A stretch of 64,000 nt of DNA from an uncultured Alphaproteobacteria bacterium. Lineage in GTDB: Bacteria > Pseudomonadota > Alphaproteobacteria > HIMB59 > GCA-002718135. The stretch covers positions 1-64,000 of the forward strand of contig CACJTT010000006.1 in NCBI GenBank assembly GCA_902596365.1, read 5' to 3'. The notes beneath the pieces are model-generated. The model had not been told where the DNA came from. It saw nothing but the letters and a program-made list of their open reading frames with translations, and did no database searches. Both the position numbers and the translations under genes were made by a program. Shown here piece by piece: positions 20,235 to 28,240 of this stretch. Position 1 is the first letter of the stretch; each line of letters opens with the position of its first letter.

Positions 20235-21132
20235 TACAAAAAGTATTTATTTTGCTTTTTTTTTATTAATAGCCTCTTCTTTATTTTGGTCAGGTAATTT
20301 TTTTACTGGTAAAATTGCCTCCCTGTATGATTTGACTCCTTTTAAATTAAGTTTTTTAAGATGGTCATTAGCTTTTTTATTATTACTGCCATTTACTTAT
20401 AGAAAAATATTTAAGGATTATGATAAATATAAAAAAAATCTTCCGTATATTTTAATTACATCTATTCTAGGAGTAACTATCTTTAATTCATTTACTTACT
20501 TATCACTTCAAACTTCAATGGTTATTAACTCTTCGATTATGGCATCTATTACTCCATTATTAATAATTTTTTTTTCATGGTTAATATTCAAAACTCAAAC
20601 TTATTTTATGCAGTTTTTTGGAATAATATTATCTATAATTGGGGTATTATTGATTATCTCAAAAGCAAGTATTGTTAATTTAATTGATTTAAATTTCACA
20701 ATTGGTGATTTGTGGATGCTAGCAGCAGTTTTTTCATGGGGGCTTTATTCTGTTCTGTTAAAAAAAATTGATAGTTCTTTATCGCAGCTTGCAACCTTAG
20801 AAGTAATGATTTTTTTTGGTTTGATTTTTATATTTCCTTTCTACGTACTAGAGTCTCTAAATAATTCTTTTTTACCTAAAGATACAAACGAAATATTAAT
20901 GATTAGTTATGTTGCAATATTTGCCAGTATTACATCATTTTTTGCTTGGAATAAGGGCGTGTCCATTTTAGGTGCTAATAAAGCAAGCCTTTTTTTGCAT
21001 CTAATACCAGTTTTTAGTTCAATGTGGGCTATACTTTTTTTAGGTGAAACTTTTTCTTTATTTCATTTTTTCGGCACAATATTTATTATTTTAGGAATTG
21101 TACTATCTAATATAAATAGAAAGAGATTATGA
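20227..21132 (+). CDS. EamA/DMT-family transporter
   Basis: A 301-residue integral membrane protein with about ten hydrophobic helices arranged as two EamA repeats (first repeat with SLFWSGNFFTGK and a PFKLSFLRW motif; second beginning near residue 150 with GDLWMLAAVFSWGLYSVLLKK). The family exports or exchanges small metabolites such as amino acids. The substrate is unknown. ATG 20227 is preferred to TTG 20224. Its stop overlaps the msrB start as ATGA. Confidence 0.88.
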   Translation: MINTKSIYFAFFLLIASSLFWSGNFFTGKIASLYDLTPFKLSFLRWSLAFLLLLPFTYRKIFKDYDKYKKNLPYILITSILGVTIFNSFTYLSLQTSMVINSSIMASITPLLIIFFSWLIFKTQTYFMQFFGIILSIIGVLLIISKASIVNLIDLNFTIGDLWMLAAVFSWGLYSVLLKKIDSSLSQLATLEVMIFFGLIFIFPFYVLESLNNSFLPKDTNEILMISYVAIFASITSFFAWNKGVSILGANKASLFLHLIPVFSSMWAILFLGETFSLFHFFGTIFIILGIVLSNINRKRL

Positions 21133-21524
21133 ATAAAATAATTAAGTCTGATCTAGAATGGAAAAAAATACTTTCTGAAGAAGAATATTATGTCACAAGA
21201 CAGAAAGGTACTGAACCAGCATTTTCTGGGAAGGCTTTTGATATTTCTAAAGATGGAATATTTACATGCAGGTGTTGTGGAGCGAAATTATTTGAGAGAA
21301 CGTCTAAGTATGAGTCTGGTTGTGGCTGGCCTAGTTTTTTTAAAGGAATTTCCAATGATGCGATTAAAACTGAACAAGATACTTCTCATGGAATGACTAG
21401 AACAGAAATCATTTGTGCTACTTGTGATGCGCATTTAGGCCATGTATTTGAAGATGGTCCAGAACCAACAGGTCTACGTTATTGTGTAAACTCTCTATCC
21501 ATTCAATATAAAGAATTTGAATAA
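21129..21524 (+). CDS. msrB: Peptide methionine-R-sulfoxide reductase
   Basis: Repairs oxidised methionine (R epimer). The 131-residue protein has two zinc CxxC pairs (CRCCGAK and CATCDAH), the GCGWPSF segment, and the catalytic Cys in LRYCVNS. The length is normal. Translationally coupled to the EamA transporter; the stop lies 3 bases from the end of the convergent small gene. Confidence 0.96.
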   Translation: MNKIIKSDLEWKKILSEEEYYVTRQKGTEPAFSGKAFDISKDGIFTCRCCGAKLFERTSKYESGCGWPSFFKGISNDAIKTEQDTSHGMTRTEIICATCDAHLGHVFEDGPEPTGLRYCVNSLSIQYKEFE

Positions 21525-21527
21525 AAT

Positions 21528-21755
21528 TTAATTTGGATTTTGTTTTAAAAAATCTAAATATTTAACAACTTCATCAAAACTTTCGTCTGGTATATCTTTA
21601 TATGTCATTTGAAAATGTTTTTTAACCTCTAGTGCTACATGTGCATAAGCATTACGCCCTTTAGGGTGGTTAGGGTGATTAGGGAGCCTTCCTAACAACT
21701 CATCACCTGTAGCCTGTATTAGTTTCCAGAGTTTACTTGCGTTTTCTTTGTTCAA
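21528..21755 (-). CDS. Small protein of unknown function, C-terminus resembling ORF6C domain
   Basis: A 75-residue protein just downstream of the pepC-like peptidase on the same strand. The start must be TTG 21755, because an in-frame stop lies three codons upstream and no ATG precedes the conserved-looking part. It has a tandem NHPNHP motif near residues 26-31. A C-terminal half (HVALEVKKHFQMTYKDIPDE, then VVKYLDFL) resembles the ORF6C domain found at the end of phage antirepressors. That resemblance is my recollection of the pattern and is unproven. Its proximity to pepC suggests co-transcription. Confidence 0.6.
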   Translation of the reverse strand: MNKENASKLWKLIQATGDELLGRLPNHPNHPKGRNAYAHVALEVKKHFQMTYKDIPDESFDEVVKYLDFLKQNPN

Positions 21756-21757
21756 AT

Positions 21758-23080
21758 TTATTTAGCTAATGCACCCATTGGATCCCAAGGAGCAAGAGTT
21801 ATAGGCTCAATATCGAGATATTTCAATATTTTTTTACTAAGATATTTTTTATCAACAACCACTTCGTAAGTATATTCATCAAACCATTCATCTGTCATCA
21901 TCATATACCCTTTATTACCACTCTTTGTTCCCCAACTGTTTTCAATTTTCCATTTTTTAGAATTGCGTTTTTTAATATCTACACCAGTTAACAACATTGC
22001 GTGTGTCATTTCACTATCTCCATACTCTAGTCTAGTTTGTTTATTCATTTTAAATGAAGTTTGAAAAAGATTTTCATAATCAAAAAGACCCATATCAAGA
22101 ACTCCCATATCTCGACTAAATCTTTTTCCAACATCACAACCAAACCATACTGCTTCATTATTTTTAATTGATTGCATCGCTGATTTTTTTAGTTCATCTA
22201 TATTTACGTTGAGATATTTTATTTCTTGACCTTCAATCACATTACCCAAGTATTCAACTGTGTAAGTTCTATTGAATTTTTTATTACTCATTGGTGCATG
22301 AATTAAGCAAACTTTATCTTTAATATTAATATCAGCATATTTTTTACAAAATTCTTTAGGAGATATATCTGCAATTGCTATATATTTATTATCTTTGTCT
22401 CTTGATGACCAATTAACAACCTCTGGTGGTTGACCTAAAAACATTGCTAGTAAATTATAAATAATTTCTATCATTTCTTTTTTTAGTTTTGCAGATTGAT
22501 TTGCGGATTTCTTTCTTAAAATGGAAGCAAACTCTCTTAGTTTATGTGTTAAAATATAATTCATTGCCATTGATTTACTGCTATGGTTAGTTTCTGGCAT
22601 TATATCTTTTGGTACTGCGCCATATTTATTTATGAGATTAACAAACATATCCCATTGACCCCCATCTTGAACAGGATCTTTGACAAGATGCATTATTAAT
22701 CTGCTTTCGTAAGAATGATCTCTTGTTTTAATTATATTTTCTAAAAAGTAATTTGCTTTTTCTAATTTGTCCCAAAACATAAAATAGTTTTGGGAAAATT
22801 CAAAATTTGCTAAACCTAATTTTTTAACTACTTCAAGTCGCATTAAATTTAAACCTGCAAAACCCCAACACCTTCCTGATGCCATTTGATTAGTTGCAGG
22901 TAATTCTTTTTCAATTAAATGAGAAAAATGATGATTAATTTGACTAAAATTTTCCCAGTTTAGCGCAACTGTATTTAAGTCATTTTTTATTAAAGCATTG
23001 CGTGATGCAGTATTTTTATTATTTCTCAGAAATTTATTTTTGTATTTTTTAACATCTTTTAGAGATATATTTTTAGGCAT
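21758..23080 (-). CDS. pepC: C1B cysteine aminopeptidase (PepC / bleomycin hydrolase family)
   Basis: A 440-residue papain-fold peptidase. The catalytic triad is visible: Cys71 in SGRCWGFAGLN, His360 in MTHAMLLTGV and Asn381 in KIENSWG. The extreme C-terminus PWDPMGALAK is the family's inserted arm that limits these enzymes to aminopeptidase action. No signal peptide is seen, so it should be a cytosolic hexamer by analogy with PepC and bleomycin hydrolase. It lies between topA and the small unknown gene on the minus strand; no functional link to topA is apparent. Confidence 0.92.
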   Translation of the reverse strand: MPKNISLKDVKKYKNKFLRNNKNTASRNALIKNDLNTVALNWENFSQINHHFSHLIEKELPATNQMASGRCWGFAGLNLMRLEVVKKLGLANFEFSQNYFMFWDKLEKANYFLENIIKTRDHSYESRLIMHLVKDPVQDGGQWDMFVNLINKYGAVPKDIMPETNHSSKSMAMNYILTHKLREFASILRKKSANQSAKLKKEMIEIIYNLLAMFLGQPPEVVNWSSRDKDNKYIAIADISPKEFCKKYADINIKDKVCLIHAPMSNKKFNRTYTVEYLGNVIEGQEIKYLNVNIDELKKSAMQSIKNNEAVWFGCDVGKRFSRDMGVLDMGLFDYENLFQTSFKMNKQTRLEYGDSEMTHAMLLTGVDIKKRNSKKWKIENSWGTKSGNKGYMMMTDEWFDEYTYEVVVDKKYLSKKILKYLDIEPITLAPWDPMGALAK

Positions 23081-23121
23081 TGTGTATATTTAATGCTATT
23101 TTAATTTAAATCAATTTGATT

Positions 23122-25635
23122 CTATTTTTTCTTTTTTTTTAAACCCATTTTAAGTTTTCTATCATCAATTAATTTTACAGCATCTTCTAAGCTTAGACTA
23201 TCAATTGTTTGATCACCAAGAAGGGAGGCATTAATTTTCCCACATTTTACATAAGGCCCGTACTTGCCATCATGGGCTGTTATATTCTTTTTTTCTGCTG
23301 GATGTTCTCCAAAACTTTTAAGTGTAGCATTACCTCTTTGCGTAGGTTTGGCAATTAATTCAAGAGCTCTTTCTAATTCTATATCTAAAATATTGTCTGT
23401 TTTTTCTAAGGCTTTATATTTTTTATCATGAAGAATGTAAGGTCCATACATACCAATACCAGCACTTACTGTTTTATTATTATCTGGATGAAATCCTAGT
23501 TTTCTTGGTAACCCTAATAATTGTATAGCTGTATTTAAACCTATTTCATCTGGTTCAAAATTTTTTGGGATTGAGACTCTTTTAGGTTTTTTTTCTGGCG
23601 TTCCTTCACCAACCTGCATATAAAAACCATACGGACCTTTTCTAAGAGTAATTATTTCATTAGTTTCAGGATAAACACCAATTTCTTTAGGGCCACTTAA
23701 AGATGCACCATCTTTGTCATTTAATTGATTAAATTGAACAGTATATTTACAATCTGGGTAATTAGAACAACCAACAAATCCTCCAAACTTTCCAACTTTA
23801 ATGCCAAGTCTACCATTCTCACAAGTAGGACATTTTCTACTCTCATCCTTTCCTTCTGGAGGAAAGAAATGAGCACCTAATGCATCATCTAGTACATCAA
23901 TTACTTCTCTATTTGATTTGCCTACAGTCTCATCACACAGTTTTTTAAAAGTCTCCCAGAATTTACTTAACACTTCTTTCCAATCTAATTTTCCATCAGA
24001 AATCTCATCCAATTGATTTTCTAGATCTGCAGTGAAGTCATATTCTACATATTGGTTAAAATATTTTTCAAGAAATATAGATACGATACGTCCTCTATCA
24101 TGAGGATTAAATCGTTTCTTATCCAAAACGACGTAATCTCTATCTTGTAAAACTTTAATAATTGAAGCATATGTTGAGGGTCTGCCAATCCCTAATTCTT
24201 CTAGTTTTTTTACTAAACTTGCTTCAGTATAACGAGGAGGAGGCATGGTAAAATGTTGATTTTTATTTATTTCCTCTAAATCCAATTCTTCCCCTTCATT
24301 CATTGCAGGAAGTAATGTTTCTTTTTCTTCATCTTTATCATCATCTTTTGCTTCTTGATAAACTTTATACATGCCTGGAAATTTTATAGTTGAGCCATTT
24401 GCTCGCAAGCTGATTTGTTGATCTTCAGTAATTATATCAACTGCTACTTGATCTAAAATGGCGCTAGACATTTGTGAAGAAACTGCTCTTTGCCAAATTA
24501 TCTCATACAATTTAAACTCTTCTCCTGTTATGTATTGCTTAATATCTCTTGGAGTTAAATTAATATTAGTTGGCCTTATACATTCATGAGCCTCTTGAGC
24601 ATTTTTTGCTTTAGATTTATAAATCCTAGGACTATCAGGGAGATATTCAGCTCCATAGTTTTCAATTACAAAACTCCGAACTTGATTAATAGCTTCACTC
24701 GACATTATTACGCTGTCTGTCCTCATATAAGTGATCAAACCTGTTGTATCACCATTGATTTCAGTGCCTTCATAAAGTCTCTGTGCTGTTCGCATTGTTT
24801 GGCTAGCACTTAGGCCTAATTTACGACTTGACTCAATTTGCATCGTAGAAGTTGTAAATGCAGGGTAAGGGTTCCTTTTAGCTTCTTTTTTTGTAATATT
24901 ACCAACTTTAAATTTTGAATTTTTAATTGTGTCATAAATATAAGTAGCTTGTTTTTCATTTTTAATATCAAGCTTATCAATTTTATTTGCTTCAAATATA
25001 GTTAAACGAGCATTAATACCTTTTTTATCTTTATTTAAAAATTTACCTTGGATAGACCAATACTCTTCAGGATCAAATTTCTCTATTTCTAATTCTCTCT
25101 CACTAATTATTCTTAATGCTACAGATTGAACTCTACCTGCAGACTTTGAGCCAGGCAATTTTCTCCAAAGTACTGGTGAGAGAGTGAAACCAACTAAAAA
25201 ATCTAAAGCTCGTCTAGCTAAATAAGCATTAACTAAATTCTCATCTATTTCACGTGGTTCTTTAAGACTTTCTAAAACTGCATTTTTGGTAATTTCATTA
25301 AAAGTCACACGGTGAATATTTAATTTAGATAAGGCCGAATTATCTCTTAAAAGTTTCTCAACATGCCAAGCAATAGCTTCTCCCTCACGGTCGGGGTCAG
25401 TGGCTAAATAAAGGTTTTGTGACTTTTTTGCTGCATTAGTTATTTCTTTAATAACTTTTTTTCCTCTATCGCTAGTCTCCCATTTCATTTGAAAATCATT
25501 TTCTGTATCAATTGCATCATTTTTAGCTGACAAATCCCTGACGTGTCCTACACTAGCTAGAACTTTAAAATCAGAACCTAAATATTTATTAATAGATTTT
25601 GCTTTTGATGGGGACTCTACAATTAAAACATTCAT
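23122..25635 (-). CDS. topA: DNA topoisomerase I
   Basis: Relaxes negative supercoils. The 837-residue enzyme begins with the TOPRIM domain (VIVESPSKAKSINKYLG, TDPDREGEAIAWH). The catalytic Tyr is in GLITYMRTDSV at about residue 305. A single C4 zinc motif follows (CPTCENG ... GCSNYPDCKY, near 590-620). The C-terminus then carries repeated GKYGPYV-type modules (GPYGFYMQVG, GMYGPYILH, GKYGPYVKCG) and a basic KKKKK tail. This arrangement is usual for alphaproteobacteria. It sits downstream of plsY. Confidence 0.97.
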   Translation of the reverse strand: MNVLIVESPSKAKSINKYLGSDFKVLASVGHVRDLSAKNDAIDTENDFQMKWETSDRGKKVIKEITNAAKKSQNLYLATDPDREGEAIAWHVEKLLRDNSALSKLNIHRVTFNEITKNAVLESLKEPREIDENLVNAYLARRALDFLVGFTLSPVLWRKLPGSKSAGRVQSVALRIISERELEIEKFDPEEYWSIQGKFLNKDKKGINARLTIFEANKIDKLDIKNEKQATYIYDTIKNSKFKVGNITKKEAKRNPYPAFTTSTMQIESSRKLGLSASQTMRTAQRLYEGTEINGDTTGLITYMRTDSVIMSSEAINQVRSFVIENYGAEYLPDSPRIYKSKAKNAQEAHECIRPTNINLTPRDIKQYITGEEFKLYEIIWQRAVSSQMSSAILDQVAVDIITEDQQISLRANGSTIKFPGMYKVYQEAKDDDKDEEKETLLPAMNEGEELDLEEINKNQHFTMPPPRYTEASLVKKLEELGIGRPSTYASIIKVLQDRDYVVLDKKRFNPHDRGRIVSIFLEKYFNQYVEYDFTADLENQLDEISDGKLDWKEVLSKFWETFKKLCDETVGKSNREVIDVLDDALGAHFFPPEGKDESRKCPTCENGRLGIKVGKFGGFVGCSNYPDCKYTVQFNQLNDKDGASLSGPKEIGVYPETNEIITLRKGPYGFYMQVGEGTPEKKPKRVSIPKNFEPDEIGLNTAIQLLGLPRKLGFHPDNNKTVSAGIGMYGPYILHDKKYKALEKTDNILDIELERALELIAKPTQRGNATLKSFGEHPAEKKNITAHDGKYGPYVKCGKINASLLGDQTIDSLSLEDAVKLIDDRKLKMGLKKKKK

Positions 25636-25680
25636 AAAAATTTATTCCAAATTTCAGTTTAAACTTACTTCGTCAAGAAT

Positions 25681-25706
25681 TTTTTAAAAAAAGTAGAATT
25701 CTACTT
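25681..25706 (-). terminator. Short palindrome and T-run at the end of plsY
   Basis: A perfect 16-base palindrome AAGTAGAATTCTACTT (25691-25706) spans the plsY stop codon. On the minus strand it is followed by a T-rich tract. It could fold into a 6-bp hairpin with an AATT loop and act as a weak intrinsic terminator before topA. The stem is short, so this is tentative. Confidence 0.35.
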
Positions 25707-26303
25707 AGATAATTTTATTTTATTTTCTGTTCTGTTTATCAATCTTTTTATATTTTCGCGGTGTTTTAGGATAATTAATAAAAATAAATATAATGAAAAA
25801 ATACTAATATAATTATTATAATTTATGTAAAAATAAATTGGAGCAATTAATAATGCAACTATAGAGCTTAGTGAAGAGTAACGAGAAATCAAAGCAATAA
25901 TCAACCAAACAATAATAAAAAACAATCCTAAGAATATATTTATTCCAAATAAAAAACCAATATACGTTGCAACACCTTTGCCACCTTTAAATTTTAACCA
26001 AATTGGAAAAATATGACCAAGAATTGCAAAGTGACATAAAAGTACTGCGTGAAATAATTCAATATTGTCAAAAAATGAATTTAATAGAAGATATGGCAGT
26101 AATCCTTTTAAAACATCTAAACATAATACCATCACAGCAACAAATCTATTTCCAGTTCGAAGGACGTTAGTAGCTCCAACATTTCCTGAGCCAATATTTC
26201 TGATATCTCCAAGACCAAATAATTTTGGAAGTATCAACGCAAAAGGGATGGATCCTATGATATAAAAGAGAATTATAAAAATAAAATTAATACTTAGGGG
26301 CAT
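25701..26303 (-). CDS. plsY: Glycerol-3-phosphate acyltransferase PlsY
   Basis: Inner-membrane enzyme that acylates glycerol 3-phosphate from acyl-phosphate; PlsX, encoded at 60.5 kb, makes that acyl-phosphate. The 200-residue protein has about five membrane helices and the three family motifs: SIPFALILPK, the IGSGNVGATNVLRTGN loop, and KFKGGKGVATYIG. Its start overlaps the end of pyrB by 17 bases, so it is co-transcribed with it. Confidence 0.96.
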   Translation of the reverse strand: MPLSINFIFIILFYIIGSIPFALILPKLFGLGDIRNIGSGNVGATNVLRTGNRFVAVMVLCLDVLKGLLPYLLLNSFFDNIELFHAVLLCHFAILGHIFPIWLKFKGGKGVATYIGFLFGINIFLGLFFIIVWLIIALISRYSSLSSIVALLIAPIYFYINYNNYISIFSLYLFLLIILKHRENIKRLINRTENKIKLSK

Positions 26304-27438
26304 TATCTCTATTTTTAATTAAAATATCTAAACAGGCCATTCTAATAGCAACTCCCATTGCAACCTGTTCTTGAATTAAACTTCTGGTCACATCATCAGC
26401 TAATTTTGAGTCTATTTCAACACCTCTATTCATAGGACCTGGGTGCATAACAAAAGCATTCTTTTTTGCATATTTCAGTTTATTGTAATCTAATCCATAT
26501 TTATTAAAATAAATCTTTTGATTTGGCATAATTTTTCCAACAATTCGCTCTTTTTGAATTCTAAGCATCATTACAATATCGCAATTTTTAAGACCTTTTT
26601 TCATGTCAGTAAAAACTGTCACAGGAAGTTTCTTAATATTTTTTGGTAGCCACTCTTTAGGTCCTATTACATTTATCTTAGCACCGAGTTTTGATAAAAT
26701 TATTATATTTGATCTGGCAACACGACTATGAAGAATATCACCACATATTGCAATTTGTAATTTTGAAAATTTTTTAAATCTATTTTTTATAGTTAAAGCA
26801 TCCAGTAAAGCTTGGGTAGGGTGTTCATGACTTCCATCTCCAGCATTAATTACACAAGAATCTACTTTCATAGAAATTTTTTTACTTATACCTTCTTCTG
26901 GATGTCTAACTATTATAACATCAGGGTTCATTGAATTAATAGTTGTCATAGTATCTAGTAAAGTTTCACCTTTATTTATGGAGCTATCCTTTACAGCAAC
27001 ATTTATAAGATCAGCACCTAATCTTTTAGCAGCAACTTCAAAACTTGTGCGAGTTCTTGTCGAGTCTTCAAAAAATAAATTAAATATAGTTCTTCCAGTA
27101 AGCAAATTATTTTTCTTAATTTTTTTTTTATTAAAACTAATAAATTTTTTTGATTCATTTAATAAAAATTCTATTTCTTTCTTATTTAGATCCGCAGTTT
27201 CAACTAAATGAATTTTTTTGTATATATTTTTTGAACTTTTGTTTATGTGAAATTGATTATCAATATTAAGTGATGAATAATACTTTAGTGCTATATTTTC
27301 TGATTCTTTTAAAATTTTTGAGCCTGTTGATGAACGAATAGCTTTTTGCTTTGGCAATTTAATTTTCATTTGCCAATATTTAGAGTTTTCTCTTTTGTAT
27401 AATTTAATATGACCTGATTCTAAAAATTTCGATTTCAT
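26287..27438 (-). CDS. pyrB: Aspartate carbamoyltransferase with an integrase-like N-terminal extension
   Basis: Catalyses the committed step of pyrimidine synthesis. The enzyme proper starts near His77 and has the carbamoyl-phosphate loop FFEDSTRTRTSFE, the HPTQALLD motif, and a C-terminal MHPGPMNRGVE. At 383 residues it is about 70 longer than the normal ~310. Residues 1-70 look like the N-terminal part of a tyrosine-recombinase (KLYKRENSKYWQMKIKL, then RSSTGSK with a following Glu/Ala helix). No ATG, GTG or TTG that I can see lies between that part and the enzyme, so the fusion is probably translated. It overlaps plsY at its 3' end. Confidence 0.93.
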   Translation of the reverse strand: MKSKFLESGHIKLYKRENSKYWQMKIKLPKQKAIRSSTGSKILKESENIALKYYSSLNIDNQFHINKSSKNIYKKIHLVETADLNKKEIEFLLNESKKFISFNKKKIKKNNLLTGRTIFNLFFEDSTRTRTSFEVAAKRLGADLINVAVKDSSINKGETLLDTMTTINSMNPDVIIVRHPEEGISKKISMKVDSCVINAGDGSHEHPTQALLDALTIKNRFKKFSKLQIAICGDILHSRVARSNIIILSKLGAKINVIGPKEWLPKNIKKLPVTVFTDMKKGLKNCDIVMMLRIQKERIVGKIMPNQKIYFNKYGLDYNKLKYAKKNAFVMHPGPMNRGVEIDSKLADDVTRSLIQEQVAMGVAIRMACLDILIKNRDNAPKY

Positions 27439-27467
27439 ATGTGCTAATAATGTGCTAATATGTGTAG
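27439..27467. repeat. Tandem 10-11-bp direct repeat at the pyrB start
   Basis: Directly upstream of the pyrB ATG the plus strand reads ATGTGCTAAT at 27439-27448 and again at 27450-27459, with a partial third unit ATGTGTAG at 27460-27467. The period is 10-11 bases, one helical turn. It may be a binding site or a leftover of an attachment region; the function is unknown. Confidence 0.6.
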
Positions 27468-27473
27468 ACTAAT

Positions 27474-27947
27474 TTAAACACTATTTCTATATTTATCTAA
27501 ATATCCCTGTAAAATATAAGCGGCTGATTGTTGATCTAATTTTTTTTTAATCTTTTTTGAACTAAAATCAGATTTTCTCATTTCTTTAAATATAATATCA
27601 GATGAATATCTTTCATCCCAAAATTCAATGGGTTTTGAAAAAAATAATTGTAATTCATTGCTAAATTTTCTTATTTTATTTGTTTGTTCATTTTCTTCAC
27701 CATCTAGACTTAAGGGAAGTCCAACGATAAATGCGCCAATTTCATACTCTTTCAAATATTCCTTAATTTTAAATAAATCCTTCTTTGTGCCTTTCCTACT
27801 CACAGTATTAATGGGTGTGGCAATAGTAAAAGATCTATCAGAGACAGCAATTCCAATTGTTTTGTAACCTACATCTAGACCTACAAGAATTTGTGATATA
27901 AGAGTTCGATCAATTAAATTTTTAAGTTTTTCAATCATTGGAGACAT
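27474..27947 (-). CDS. ruvX: RuvX/YqgF-family Holliday-junction-resolvase-like protein
   Basis: RNase-H-fold protein implicated in 16S rRNA 5' maturation in E. coli. Motifs seen: LVGLDVGYKTIGIAVSD with the first acidic residue, IGAFIVGLPLSLDG, and FWDERYSS with QQSAAYILQGYLD at the end. Two ATGs are possible (27947 and 27938), giving 157 or 154 residues; the longer frame back to 27989 would overlap the divergent gatC and adds no conserved sequence. It follows no close gene on its strand upstream, since gatC diverges from it only a few bases away. Confidence 0.9.
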   Translation of the reverse strand: MSPMIEKLKNLIDRTLISQILVGLDVGYKTIGIAVSDRSFTIATPINTVSRKGTKKDLFKIKEYLKEYEIGAFIVGLPLSLDGEENEQTNKIRKFSNELQLFFSKPIEFWDERYSSDIIFKEMRKSDFSSKKIKKKLDQQSAAYILQGYLDKYRNSV

Positions 27948-27952
27948 ATAAG

Positions 27953-28240
27953 TTGAAGTTAGATACAAATACAATAAATAAAATCGCAAAACTTGCCAGA
28001 ATCAGACTTTCTGAGCAAGAGGCAAATGATTTGCTTAGGGATATGAATTCAATTTTAGATTGGGTTGAACAACTTAATGAAGTCAATACTGATGATGTTG
28101 AGCCTTTGGCAAACATTTCGTCATCAATTCTTCCACATAGAAAAGATGTAGCGAAGGATATAAACTCAACTGATGAGATTTTAAAAAATAGCCCCGATAA
28201 ACTTGAGGGATATTTTGTAGTTCCAAAGGTTGTGGAATAA
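27953..28240 (+). CDS. gatC: Asp-tRNA(Asn)/Glu-tRNA(Gln) amidotransferase subunit C
   Basis: Small structural subunit of GatCAB. The family N-terminus (KLDTNTINKIAKLARIRLSEQE) begins at TTG 27953, which has a GGAG site at 27940-27943 nine bases upstream. A frame extension to TTG 27938 is possible but would overlap ruvX and its own ribosome site. This gives 95 residues, normal for GatC. VEPLANI and the C-terminal EGYFVVPKVVE are typical. The start codon is unusual (TTG). Its stop overlaps the gatA start by one base. Confidence 0.92.
   Translation: MKLDTNTINKIAKLARIRLSEQEANDLLRDMNSILDWVEQLNEVNTDDVEPLANISSSILPHRKDVAKDINSTDEILKNSPDKLEGYFVVPKVVE

Noticed and set aside
27936-27989. Longer N-terminus for RuvX from 27989
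   Set aside because: The added residues are not conserved-looking and would overlap the gatC coding start; ATG 27947 or 27938 gives the normal length.
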